Shown: piece by piece, positions 35,903-46,295 of the stretch
Layout of the letters: each line of letters opens with the position of its first letter
Numbering within the stretch: position 1 is the first letter of the stretch
From: Trichoderma breve
Taxonomy: Eukaryota > Ascomycota > Sordariomycetes > Hypocreales > Hypocreaceae
NCBI RefSeq assembly: GCF_028502605.1
Contig: NC_079236.1
Coordinates: 1,488,001-1,552,000, forward strand
Reading direction: 5' to 3'
DNA length: 64,000 nt
Made by a program: the position numbers and the translations under genes
The notes under the pieces: model-generated
Told to the model about the DNA's origin: nothing
Databases searched by the model: none
What the model saw: only the letters and a program-made list of their open reading frames with translations

Positions 35903-37225
35903 TCAGTCCTCAGACCGCAGCCCCCATCTCACCATCACAGGCCTCCTCTTACCCATCCAATTCTCCATCTCGTCAAGTCCATGATGAAACCCCCAAATCA
36001 CCATCCCTAAATCATCCATATCCTCCGGCAGTGCGTCCCGAGTGTCCAGGATGAACGTGCGAACCGTCACCTGCAGCCTCGGCCCCCGCTCCCACATGGC
36101 CTCCCACTCCACAGCCGTCTTGGCCTCCCAGAGCGCAACCTGCGCCGTAAACTTGAGCTGCAGCGTGCGCGCCTCGGCCTGGTCCCAGCCTTGCTTCAGG
36201 AAGGTATACGTGCCGGAAAGGATCTCCACGGTCAGAATGGTGCGGCGCATGCTTTCGTAGTAGATCCAGGAAGCCCAGCTGTCCATGGTCTTGGAGAACG
36301 ACCGAAGTCGCGGGTACAAGGCCGACAGCAGCGCCTGAACAATGGCTTCGTCTCGCTCCGCACGCATTCGCTCTTCGAAGTCGTCTCTCGCGAAGAACCG
36401 AATGCACTGGTAGACGACAAAGGCCTGTAATACCGGCAGCAGGTCGAGCTCAGCTCCGACGGCGATTTCGGATGCGGAAGTAATCGCATGGCGGATGGAG
36501 CCAATGAGACGGGCGACTCGCTTGGCAATCTCGCCTCGCACGAGCGCTGCATTGGCCGTGTTCCTCATGCAGTGCAACGCGCTTGCGGCGAGGGCCTCCT
36601 GCAGCACCTCCGATGCCGACACCTGCGTGTGGTGGATGAAGCAGTTCTGGCCCGTCATGGCCAGGATTTGCGGCTGGATCGCAAACCGGCTAGCCGCCCA
36701 CTCTGTCCGCGACTGGAATATCTGGCCAGTCGTCACAGCAGTGTTGGCATTGTCAAAGTAAAAGAACTCGGGGGTGGAGAACTCCCGGCCAAAGGGGGTG
36801 GGCTCTATCGGCCCCGAATAACGGCCCAATGACAAGACGGCCTGGTCCTGGTCCTGAGACATGTATTGGTCTAATGAGGACAGCAAACAAGGCACCAACG
36901 GTGGGGGTACCGCTGACGAAGGGCCCGGAGACAAGTATGCACCGCCATGACTGCTCCCGCTGCTGCTGCTCCCACTGCTGCTGCTGCTGTTGCTTCCACC
37001 ACCAGATTGCCAGATGTGACTCAGATCCTGCGTTATACTCGGATCCGCTCTCATACTCGTAGGCGGCGAGTTCAGTCCTAGTTGTTCCGCGCTTCCAATT
37101 GCCATCCAGGGATAGACGCAGTCCTTCCTCGCCCTGCGGCAACGACCACACGTCGGCAGGTCCAGGTCGCATCTCCGCTTGCCAGCCACACATGCGGCAC
37201 ACGATTTTCTACGGGACGAGATCAT
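35903..37225 (-). CDS. Zn2Cys6 transcription factor
   Basis: Single exon, 440 residues from the ATG at 37223-37225. The frame is open further upstream but only from a GTG, so the MISSRRKSC start is preferred. Residues 9-36 form a canonical binuclear zinc cluster with C9-x2-C12-x6-C19-x6-C26-x2-C29-x6-C36. A Ser/Gly homopolymeric stretch follows, encoded by triplet repeats (36950-37010). The remainder is helical without a recognisable named domain beyond a possible divergent fungal-specific regulator region. It is a nuclear DNA-binding regulator of unknown target. It is transcribed divergently from an SDR gene 470 bp away, so that SDR is the obvious candidate target. The triplet-encoded tract may vary in length between strains. 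Confidence 0.9.
   Translation of the reverse strand: MISSRRKSCAACVAGKRRCDLDLPTCGRCRRARKDCVYPWMAIGSAEQLGLNSPPTSMRADPSITQDLSHIWQSGGGSNSSSSSGSSSSGSSHGGAYLSPGPSSAVPPPLVPCLLSSLDQYMSQDQDQAVLSLGRYSGPIEPTPFGREFSTPEFFYFDNANTAVTTGQIFQSRTEWAASRFAIQPQILAMTGQNCFIHHTQVSASEVLQEALAASALHCMRNTANAALVRGEIAKRVARLIGSIRHAITSASEIAVGAELDLLPVLQAFVVYQCIRFFARDDFEERMRAERDEAIVQALLSALYPRLRSFSKTMDSWASWIYYESMRRTILTVEILSGTYTFLKQGWDQAEARTLQLKFTAQVALWEAKTAVEWEAMWERGPRLQVTVRTFILDTRDALPEDMDDLGMVIWGFHHGLDEMENWMGKRRPVMVRWGLRSED
36950..37010 (-). repeat. Triplet repeat encoding a Ser/Gly tract
   Basis: CTG/CAG-type triplets with CTC interruptions on the plus strand encode a serine-rich run within the Zn2Cys6 protein. Such tracts often vary in length. 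Confidence 0.7.
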
Positions 37226-37695
37226 GGCGAGCGGTAATATGGGAGATCTGCGGAATAACGAAAGAGGACGAGTGCGGAAGTGAGGGAGGAGAAGCAAGGC
37301 AAGCTTCGAGAGCTCGGGGGGGCTTGTAGACACGGTTCAGCTTGTCCCGACACGGCCCCACAAAAATGCGGAATTCCGCTCACGGCCCCCCGTCGGAGGC
37401 GGGACTGAGAACCGGCCATGGAACAAAGAAGCACAGCATTGTATGGAAGAAACTATGCAGATGCGTGAAGGAAAGTTCAAAGCATGATATCTCTTGATTC
37501 TGTATACATGATGTACGCTGTGCTGTGATTGCGTAGATGTAGTTGACAAATTAAATATTAAAAGAGTGTATATATAGGACGTTGCGAGGAATAACTAACA
37601 ATGGAGCATTGGACAACATACCGAAATCGACATTCATAGGGTCAAGTTCTTCAAAAAAAACTGTAGTCGAAAATAAGCATTGAAATTCATCCAAC
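37226..37695. other. Shared divergent promoter, Zn2Cys6 regulator and SDR
   Basis: 470 bp separate the two start codons. No ORF is supported. TATATATA lies at 37569-37576, 120 bp before the SDR start. This is the only place where both genes can be controlled. Confidence 0.55.
37569..37576 (+). promoter_or_regulatory. Possible TATA box of the SDR gene
   Basis: TATATATAGG sits 120 bp upstream of the SDR ATG. Its position and sequence fit a TATA element. Confidence 0.4.
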
Positions 37696-38804
37696 ATGGC
37701 AGACGCTCAGAAGCAAGAGTTCGACATCCCATACCGCGTCGTCTCCATCACGGAGAAGACGCACAAAACCTCCTACCCGGCCATCTCTCCCTCCCGCCCC
37801 GCCCTCTCCCAAGCCGGCCGGACGGTCCTCATCACTGGCGGCAGCGGGGGTATCGGATACGGAATCGCCCTTGCATTTGCGACAGCCGGGGCTGACCGGG
37901 TCATCATAGTCGGCCGGGATGAAGCCAAGCAACAAGCTGCTGCCGCGAGCCTCGCTGCGGAAGCGGGTCCTGCTTCGCACACCAAGTTCGAGGGGAAGGC
38001 TGCCTCGCCTGGAAGCCCAGAGAACATCGATAGCCTGTGGGATGCCCTTGCGTCCGAGGGTGTGCTTGTCGATGTGCTGGTGCTGAATGCGGCTGTGACT
38101 GGCAGCTCGCTGGAGCGCAGCTTATGGGTGAGGGGGTGGGAATCCACCTGGGAACAGTTCATTGTCCATGTTCGCTCAGTTAATCACTACAGCGAACGCT
38201 TTTGGAAGCAAAACGTGGATAAAAAGGCAAGCCACAGATCCCATACTACTTTTCCATGGTTCATCCATCATAGATCGTGACAGAACAGTGTGCTAACAAC
38301 GTTGCTTGGTGCAGAGATATCTCGTCAATGTGGCTACATCTGCCATCCACGAGTGGGAAGCTGGGGTAAACACCAAAGCCTACGCATTGACCAAAAACTC
38401 GGGAGTGCTCTTGCTACAGCAGGTTGCACGAGATACACCAATCTCCAAGATGCAGATTGTCAGCTTTCATCCAGGTGCCATATTGAGCCCTGGAGCTAAG
38501 AGTGCGGGAGCGACTGAACGGACTCTTGACTGGGATGACAGTACGTATACGGCCCATGTTCCCAGATATGATCTTTCTTCAGTTCTGGCTTCCCTTGTTG
38601 GCTGATCAATCATCTAACAATCCTTGCCATTTAGTCAGCCTCCCCTCCTCTGTTGCCATCTGGGCGGCATCGGACGAGGCAGCGTTTTTGCACGGCCGGT
38701 TCATCTGGTCAGCATGGGATGTCGAGGAGCTGCGGAGTGGGCCCCTCCGAGAGCGTATAGAGCAGGATGAGAATTATCTGCGAATCGGTGTTCATGGTGT
38801 ATGA
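37696..38804 (+). CDS. Short-chain dehydrogenase/reductase
   Basis: Three exons (37696-38226, 38315-38540, 38635-38804) give 308 residues. The Rossmann motif TGGSGGIGYG lies near residues 47-56, NAAV follows, and the active site is formed by Ser185/186-type residues, Tyr200 and Lys204 (YALTK). A NAD(P)-dependent oxidoreductase of the classical SDR type is therefore expected; the substrate is unknown. The first intron starts with GC instead of GT: the donor reads AAAAAG|GCAAGC, the branch point TGCTAAC and the acceptor GTGCAG. Removing it restores KKRYLVNVATS, the expected SDR strand, so the gene looks intact. It lies divergent to a Zn2Cys6 regulator. The C-terminus (WDVEELRSGP) is like other fungal SDRs linked to secondary or detoxification metabolism. 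Confidence 0.88.
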
Positions 38805-40277
38805 TTAGGTGGCACATTGTTGCACGCACGCAATTGAATAAGTCGCCTAGTGGTTGTGTACAATAATATCGTCTATAGTGGTAGCAGTGTAAGACTAGGC
38901 ATTGGTCGACAAGCCAGAGGAGAAGAGGAGCAACCCCGTTCTATCCCGATTCTTCTTGCGTCACATAAGTATTAACCTGCCAGTGAGTGAGAGGCTTACT
39001 TGCAGCAGAAGCACTCACCTCGGACTCTCGGGCGTGTGTAATCAATGCCTCTCCTCCCCTTGTGATGTCGCCATCAGCAAAGCGCTCCATCATATCATCC
39101 GAGCTGACGAAGCACACCTCGCTAGCACTAGTAGGCAATAATACAGCCTTCCCAATTCAGCCAATATTCAGCTCCTCCAATAATCCTCATAGCGACGAGC
39201 CGGTTCGGACCCTCGCGGCGATCCACACCCGGCCCATAATAAATGGCAAATATCAGCCAACCGGCGCTCGGCTCCCGACTCCCGCCAAGCCGCCGACAGC
39301 CCGATGGCGCACAAAATGAAGCGTCTGCCCAGTCGAGATGGCTTCAATTTTCTTGCAGCAGCTTGTCTAGACATCTCCAGTTCGATCCGTCACTCTGGTA
39401 GCTCTTTCAACCCCGGATTTCCAAGCTCTTTGACCATCCCTTGAGCTCTTCATGACGCATATTGACGATTCTTCCAGATGCATTCGTCATACGGGATGAG
39501 ATCATTCACTCCCTCGTTTGCGATTACCATACACTTCCGGCAGCCACTCCATTTCTAAGCCAACAAGCCCCGGAAAACCCTTCGCTGCCCCAGTATTTCG
39601 AAAATGGAGCCTGTCCAAGTAGAAGATACTCGAATGATTGCTGATTCGCCCCGTGTGATGCAAAGTCCATGTTACTGAAATTCAATCCTGGAGGTCCCGC
39701 TTCCAGCCAATCAGAGCCGCTAGCTCGACATCGCGGAAGCTTTGGCGTCGATGTCGTGATCGCTCCTAGACGCAACGCCAGACGCCCAAGGAGCTTCCAA
39801 GGCGCGTGCTCAATGCATTTTGGCTCGTTTTCTGCTCCCTCTGAGCGATGTTCCGACGCCAGGCCTGGCAAATTGGACGGGGGTCTGCCTTTGCAATCAT
39901 TGGGGCTCGGTTTTTTTCAGGCAGGAGAATTAGTCAGGGCGGGCGAGAAACAGGGCCACAGATTCCCCAGATTGCCTTCCTCTCATATACAGAGAGCCTG
40001 CCCCCCAAAGCTTCTCCGTAATAATAAAAGTTCAGCTTCCATTCTCTTTGCTCCCATAGATCCTTTGACTGGACATTCCTCTTTGACCAGTGACGCCTTT
40101 TTTGTTCAAGAAACTAGTCCCGAAGAAAGACAGCCACTTGAATCTCTGAATCGTCTCGCAATCGCAAGCACAATTCTCTTCCCAGGCACAACAGCCCAAG
40201 CACCTCTGCTGTTGCCCAACCGAGGGATCATACCAATCTTCCACCCATAACACACACTCTCTCTCTCTCTTGCCATC
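38805..40277. other. Intergenic region upstream of PAPS reductase
   Basis: 1.47 kb with no supported gene. A 193-codon forward frame near 39.7-40.2 kb starts with a non-ATG codon and shows no domain. A CT repeat (about 40258-40271) sits just before the PAPS reductase ATG, within its likely leader. Confidence 0.5.
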
Positions 40278-41183
40278 ATGTCCGTCATCATGGAGCAGTC
40301 GACGGTTCAGTCGTCTTATAAGATTGATACCAACGACATCGAGTCTGGTTATGCCTCCGGCCAGTCCGACTACTCTCCGTCACCGAGAGAAGAGAAGCCC
40401 GATATTTCCCTCAGCAAGTCTCACATCGAATACCTCAACCAGCAGATGGAGAACATGCACCCCATGGACATCCTCCGCTTCTGCAGAATCATGTTCCCCA
40501 ACCTCTACCAGTCAACGGCATTTGGTCTGACGGGTCTCGCCACCATGGACATGCTGTCCAAGATCCAAAAGGAGAACCCCGAGTCTCGCACTGTCGACCT
40601 CATCTTCCTTGACACTCTGTATCACTTCAAGGAGACATATGAGCTCGTCGACCGGGTCAGAGAAAGATATCCCAACGTCCCCATCCACATCTTCAAGCCC
40701 GACGGCATGGAGACTGCCCAGCAGCTCGAAGAGACGTATGGAGAGGAGTTTTACCACACTGCCGGCGACATGTACGACTGGATCGTCAAGGTTGAGCCCC
40801 TGCAGCGAGCATACGACGAGCTCAAGGTTGCCGCCGTGCTCAACGGCCGTCGACGATCTCAGGGTGCGGCCCGTGGCTCCATCCCCATCATCGAGCTCGA
40901 TGAGGAGCGAAACATCATCAAGATCAACCCCATGGCCGCTTGGACCTTTGCCCAGGTCAACGAGTACATCAAGGAGAACAATGTCCCCTACAACGCCTTG
41001 CTTGACCAGGGTTACAAGTCGGTTGGCGACTGGCACTCGACCAGCCCCGTCGGCGAGGGAGAGGATGAACGTGCCGGCCGCTGGAAGGGCCAGAACAAGA
41101 CTGAATGCGGCATCCACAACAAGAAGTCCAAGTACTCCGAGTTCGTTGCTCAGCGGGAGAGCCAGACTGCGCCTGTTTCATGA
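40278..41183 (+). CDS. met16: Phosphoadenylyl-sulfate (PAPS) reductase
   Basis: Single exon, 301 residues. It reduces PAPS to sulfite and PAP with thioredoxin as electron donor, in the cytosolic sulfate assimilation pathway. Diagnostic stretches are TAFGLTGLATMDMLSK (the nucleotide-binding loop), IFLDTLYHF, KPDGMET, GRRRSQGAARG, INPMAAWTF, PYNALLDQGYKSVGDWHST and the C-terminal K-T-E-C277-G-I-H catalytic cysteine motif. It aligns by eye with yeast Met16 over most of its length. The first 45 residues are variable and Ser-rich. The siroheme synthase gene 9-10 kb away makes the cofactor for the next enzyme, sulfite reductase. A CT-rich leader precedes the start. Confidence 0.96.
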   Translation: MSVIMEQSTVQSSYKIDTNDIESGYASGQSDYSPSPREEKPDISLSKSHIEYLNQQMENMHPMDILRFCRIMFPNLYQSTAFGLTGLATMDMLSKIQKENPESRTVDLIFLDTLYHFKETYELVDRVRERYPNVPIHIFKPDGMETAQQLEETYGEEFYHTAGDMYDWIVKVEPLQRAYDELKVAAVLNGRRRSQGAARGSIPIIELDEERNIIKINPMAAWTFAQVNEYIKENNVPYNALLDQGYKSVGDWHSTSPVGEGEDERAGRWKGQNKTECGIHNKKSKYSEFVAQRESQTAPVS

Positions 41184-41841
41184 GCGCACGCGTTGTATCT
41201 CTCGGGTGAAGCGCGCTCTCCGCACGCAAGGCCGGGGGACCTGGATAGATTTGTTATGACATGATGAGCGTTGATGGCATTGGCGATTGGAGTCTTTGAG
41301 GAGTTGCTTCGATGGAACAGCATTGGATGGGGGTTTGGACCCCATAGATATATCATGGGCGGCGTTCGGCTTGATTTGTTTCTTTTTTCCTTAATCATTC
41401 TCTTCCCGAGAATTCACCGGCTGAGCAGGTACCTGACAAAAAGGCGGCATCACTTGCCCGTGGCAGTAGATAGCGAGAGCAAATAAAACAAAAGTAATTC
41501 ATCATCAACCCTTTGCGTGTCTCTTTATGAAATGGTGAAGGTTAGAGAAGAGGCATCACGAAGTCAGCGCCGGCTCGGTTTCTGGAATATGGTTATTTGA
41601 GCCACTGCAGTGCCCCGCGCCTCGCCCCGTAGATAAGCGTCTGACAGCGATCTGCCACACTAGCCACCAACCTTTGATAGGGCATTATCAAGGCTCATTC
41701 TCATTGCAAGATCATACTCAATTTTCAAACTACCTCCAGGGTAATGTTCACGGACATCTCATACTAGCAGAGCGATAGGTTCATATTCAATTTTCTCTTC
41801 TTTTTTGTTTGTAATATTTTTATTCAGATATCGCCTCCGTT
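41184..41841. other. Intergenic: PAPS reductase 3' UTR and TYW3 promoter
   Basis: 658 bp without a gene. AATAAA at 41482-41487, about 300 bp after the PAPS reductase stop, may be its poly(A) signal. Confidence 0.45.
41482..41487 (+). terminator. Possible polyadenylation signal of PAPS reductase
   Basis: AATAAA followed by A-rich sequence about 300 bp after the stop codon; suggestive only. Confidence 0.3.
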
Positions 41842-42866
41842 ATGCAGACTCTCACTCAGCCGTCAGCTCCATTCCGCGAGAAAAAGTCAAAAATCCTGGA
41901 GCAGCTTGCGGTTCCAGATACCGAATACTCTGACGCATCACCCAAAGGCTCCGTCGATGAAGGAATCCGGTATCTCATTGATGAAATCAACACTGCAGAG
42001 GGATTTGTAACGACAAGTAGCTGCGCTGGCCGTGCGAGCGTCTTTCTCGAGGGCAGAAAAACCAAGTCTGGGGATGGAGACAATGGCGAGGGTGAACAGG
42101 TTGCAAGAGTAGGCGGGAAGGGGGCTGGAGGAACGTGGCTGTACGTTTCTCACGATGCTCGGGATGATGGGGACGAGACATATGTGGATTGGATGCAGAG
42201 TTTAGGGTTGTCGGATGAGGTTGATATGATTGAGACACTTCCAGATGGAAGTGGTGAGAGGAGACTCATACACTTCAAGTTTGAGCCCATGGTGAGCAAT
42301 TCTCTTTCATTTTCATGAAAAAGACGGGGGCTTTATGACAAAGGCTGACTGAAAACTTTTCACAGATTCTCCATGTTCTTACGGCATCACTTGGTCACGC
42401 TCAGCTCCTCCTGCGTTGCGCCTTACAAGCTGGATTCCGAGAGTCTGGCGCCATCAACATCACTTCTCAGTCCAACGAGCAAACCATGCCCATGGTCGCC
42501 ATCCGCTCTATGGGACTAAGCCTCGAATCCCTCGTTGGTTACCAGGACTCGGAGGGCCAACGCCGACGGATAGTCTCTGCCGGGTATTTCAAGATGCTTC
42601 TACAGATATCCAACGAGCGGTTCGTGGAAAACACAAAACGCATAGAAAGATTCCGGTCAGCATTCAAAGAGGCCGTGCTGGAACCAAAGTCGTCAAGCAT
42701 CCCGAAGAAATTGAATCCTGAAGGAAAGGAGTGGGAAGATGCTGCTGCTAGGCGCGAGAGGTTGCGAGCGGAAGGGCTGAAAAGGAAAGCGGCTCTTCAG
42801 GCCGAGAAGACTGATGCACCATCACAAGATATAGACGTTGAATTGCAAATGGATTCTCCTTTTTAG
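41842..42866 (+). CDS. tyw3: tRNA wybutosine-synthesizing protein 3 (TYW3-like)
   Basis: Two exons (41842-42291 and 42366-42866) give 316 residues. TYW3 is the SAM-dependent N4-methyltransferase step in making wybutosine at position 37 of tRNA-Phe. Visible family features are FREKKSKILEQL near the start, EGFVTTSSCAGR (residues 53-64, the conserved Ser-Ser-Cys-x-Gly-Arg), WLYVSHD, HFKFEPMILHVLTASL across the exon junction, and SGFRESGA-like AGFRESGA. The C-terminal 70 residues are charged and probably helical. An acidic and Gly-rich insert interrupts the domain near residues 73-95. It is convergent with Mic19, with only 250 bp between the stop codons. Confidence 0.92.
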
Positions 42867-43116
42867 CGTAATAAGTTCTTTTTTTCTGTTCATACATTGT
42901 GCCCCATGCATGCAGCTTTTACCGCTGCCGTCTTGCTATAGTGTACAGGTATACACACCCATCCCAACTCGCTCGCCTTGAATCCGGTCAGTGCGTTCGA
43001 AGCACTGGCTTGTCATCGTAAGTCTATATAGCCGCTGACCTCTCTTCTTTTGCTTCTTTCTGTTCTTTTCTACCGTCTCACGTTGTCTCCTTTTTCATAT
43101 TCTTAAAAAGAAAGCT

Positions 43117-43764
43117 CTATGCCGTGACCTTGTTGATCCAGTCCTTCTCCAGCTTCTTCACTTCCGCCTTGAACGCCTCGACTTCGTCATAGCACACCAG
43201 AGGTCTCCTGTCGTTCTCTCTCAAGCATCGAATGACATTGTTTCGTGCCGTCTCCACACTCTCGGGCAACTCTCGCACAATCCTGCGCTGCTCGAGCTTG
43301 TTGCGCAGCTCATCAATCTCCTTGCTGACGGTGTAGCGGCTGGGGCCCTTGTCGTCGGTGATTGAAGGAGCCGCCTCTGAGATCTTCTCGTGTGCGAATT
43401 TGAGGGCGTCGGACTCTTGCTTCTGCAGCCTCTTGAGCTCTTCAGCAACGCGGGCCTGGATATGTTGCTCAACTAGCTTGGCACGGGAGGCATCCGTCTA
43501 GGGGAACCGATGGATCAGTCTCGATAGAACATTACAAAACTACAGGGAAATCGAATCGAATCGAGGGCGTACTTCGGGGCTAGTTTGCAGCGACTCCATG
43601 ACGGGCAGAGAGACGCTTGGCGGTCCTGAGCTGTTTTGATATAAAATTTCACCTCGTTAGCTGGCGAATTGGGGGGCAGCCGGGAAATGCTTTAAATGTT
43701 CAATTGACGTGATTACATACACCTTCCATTCGTAGGCCTGGGGCTTCGACTCTTGGGCACCCAT
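43117..43764 (-). CDS. mic19: MICOS complex subunit Mic19
   Basis: Three exons on the minus strand (43721-43764, 43573-43630, 43117-43497) give 160 residues. The start MGAQESKP has Gly2 and Ser6, a good N-myristoylation signal, as known for CHCHD3/Mic19. The middle (TDASRAKLVEQHIQARVAEE) is helical, with a coiled-coil-like run of charged residues. Near the C-terminus CLRENDRRPLVC has two cysteines ten residues apart, followed by EEVE/DEVEAFKAEV, the usual fungal Mic19 ending. Mic19 lies in the intermembrane space, bound to the inner membrane with Mic60, and shapes crista junctions. The two small first exons of 44 and 58 bp are supported by in-frame joining (GGT|GTATGT donor and AACAG acceptor). 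TYW3 lies tail to tail with it. Confidence 0.88.
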
Positions 43765-46013
43765 GGCGACGGGCTCAATGGCGATGCGACAAATGTAGGG
43801 CGGGTTGAGCTCGTGATGGCGCTTTTTCGAAAATTCCGGGCATATTCGGCTGGCGTCACTGAGCTGCCGGACCCGGAGGTTTCTGCCTGAGGAGCAAGTG
43901 TGGCTAGTGACGTGGCACAATTGGATGCGGTTTATGTGGCTGGTGCATTGCCTCATTGCCTCCAGTTGATTTTGATCACCTCAGTCGAATGGTGCTCCAT
44001 TTTTACTTGATTGCCAGCCAATGGACAGCATTACAAAAACGAAGCATCCCTCGGGTACGTACAGTACATGTGCATATGTCACAGTCACATGATCGACGTT
44101 TCACTGTTCAATTGCGAATATTTTGAACTGATTGATAAAGGTGACTGTTCAAGATACAAATCACAAGGCACGGAATTTCTGAATGGAATTGATGAATAAA
44201 GGAGAAGCCATTCAATAAGCCCACTCGCCTTCTATTCAACTTCAGATCGATCTTGCTAGTGCGCAATCTCTGCAATGTTTCAGAAGGCCTTGCATTGCTC
44301 CATTCTGAGTGGCGCATGTAAGATTGCCGAGCCTTCCTCAACTGCTGCACTTACTAACAGTTACGTCTTCAAAACCAGGACAGATGCAGTCTTCACCATT
44401 CATCGTCACGACATGTCACTCAATTGTCGTGCCACGAATACTCGAAGAGGCTTTTCTTCTCTTTCATATTGATTGAGCCAAGATGGTGATGACGGCTACT
44501 ACTTTGGCTTCATCGGGTAAGTCGCCGAAGAATGCGTGGGGCAGTTGAGCAAGTTGTGGCCCCTGGCAGCAGTAGATTAGATGAATGGCCTTGGCCTCAT
44601 CTTCCTGTGACATGCCAATGCGATGGGCTCCGACGGGATGGAAGGCCTTTTCACTGGCATCATGCTTGTTGGGCTTGCCCACGTTTTCTCGCCTTGTAGT
44701 CTTGCTATTCCGCTAATGTATAGAAATTCCGGGCAAGCGGTGAGCATGGCATGGCATAGTGGAGAGGTGCTGCTCGTGCGCAATCTTAATGGTAATCTTT
44801 GGCAATATATTTCTTAATATCTGTTAATATCCATCCCCAGCAACTGAGCAGGCGGACCCGGGCAGATAATTGACTCTTAATAGGTGCCTCTCAGGTTCAG
44901 GTCGAATATTAGCAAGGGGCAGTAGGATACGATTTAGGGCAGAAAATATCTCCTTATGACCTCGCACATCATGCCACCTGCGAGTCTGCTCATGCCATGC
45001 GGTGCTGCCAGAGTGACATTTGTGCGGTTGGAGGAGATTACGACGAAGACGAAGTTTTTTTTTGGCGTTGCATCTCGGGCTGAAACGACGCCTGCTCTAG
45101 TGTTGCCGCGATGGCTTCCGCAAATCCGATGTGAAGTCCGGCTTGTGTCTCTGACTGGCTGCCCTCTTCACTGCAGTGTCGCAGTCGGTCGGAACGCAGA
45201 ACCAGTCATGCTGAGTTTGCCACTCCCTCGTGTCTCTGTTTCCTCTCAGGCAACGGCAGGGAAACCACAAGAAAAGGCACCCCTGAACTAGGCTTGATGG
45301 CATGCAGGGCCCGCTCCAGTGGCTGGTTTCAGAAACAAGCAGCCAGTCAAACGGCGCATATCGACGTCAGACCCCAGCATCTGAGGCCAGAGTTTGCAGC
45401 CAACCACGGCGTCCGGAACGGCGTTGGAGATGGTGCTTTTCCCTCTTGGGCGCCCTTCTGTCTTTTTTGCGTCGGTCATCCCTGCATAGCGCTCCCGAGC
45501 CGAGTCGAGAGCATGAGGGGAAGAGGCGCTGTTAGCCTATGGGTGGATGAGAGAGAGGCAAAGAGGGCGCCTAGAAGTGCAAACCGGCCAATTCTGACCG
45601 AGATTCTGCAAAGTCTGCTGAAGATGATGCCGGCGATGTGGGTTTTTGACTTGGCAGCAGTTACGAAAGTATTGACTCGTATCCGTAACCCTGGAGGGCT
45701 GAGTGTCAATGCAGGCACCAAGGGCGATTGTACACGTAAGTACACGCGCATCGAACTTGGCGTTTACATGTGAGATCAATTGATGCAAGTCGAGGCTGAG
45801 TGATGGTGCCATATTGAAGCCATTTTTGATTTGATGAATGTCGTTCACGTTTCTGAGCCAGCCATCGAGGTAACTCACCACTTTAACAGAGACAGACAAG
45901 CCTCAATGTCGCGGTCAGAATTAAGCGTAAACTCAAACAGCAGACAGCAGCCGTCGAATTGATGTCAGTCCTTGATGGGGCAGGACCTATTGATTGACTT
46001 CTTCCCTCGCAGC

Positions 46014-46030
46014 ACACACACACACACACT
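46014..46030. repeat. CA dinucleotide microsatellite
   Basis: About eight CA units in the long region upstream of the ferric reductase gene. Confidence 0.7.
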
Positions 46031-46264
46031 CGTGATCTCACGGCGAGTCTCACCATCTTCTCTATTTAACTTCTCAGCTGCAGTGGCGTGCTGACGTGCT
46101 TCTGGTACCTGCGTCTGGCGTCGTGCAAACATGCTTCAGTCCAGCAGAAACAATAGGCAGCTGGCGTTTTTAGCGGCCGCGTGCCACTGGCAGCCATCCA
46201 AGCCAACCGAGCGGAGTTGGGCGCTAGACAGCTACAGGGGCCACCAAAAGGGCTCCGTCGAAGC

Positions 46265-46295
46265 TCCATAGGGCCCCCATAGGCCCCCATAGGCC
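46265..46295. repeat. Short tandem repeat, CCCCCATAGG units
   Basis: Three closely spaced CCATAGG copies, two joined by CCC spacers, form a 10-bp-period tandem. Confidence 0.6.
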
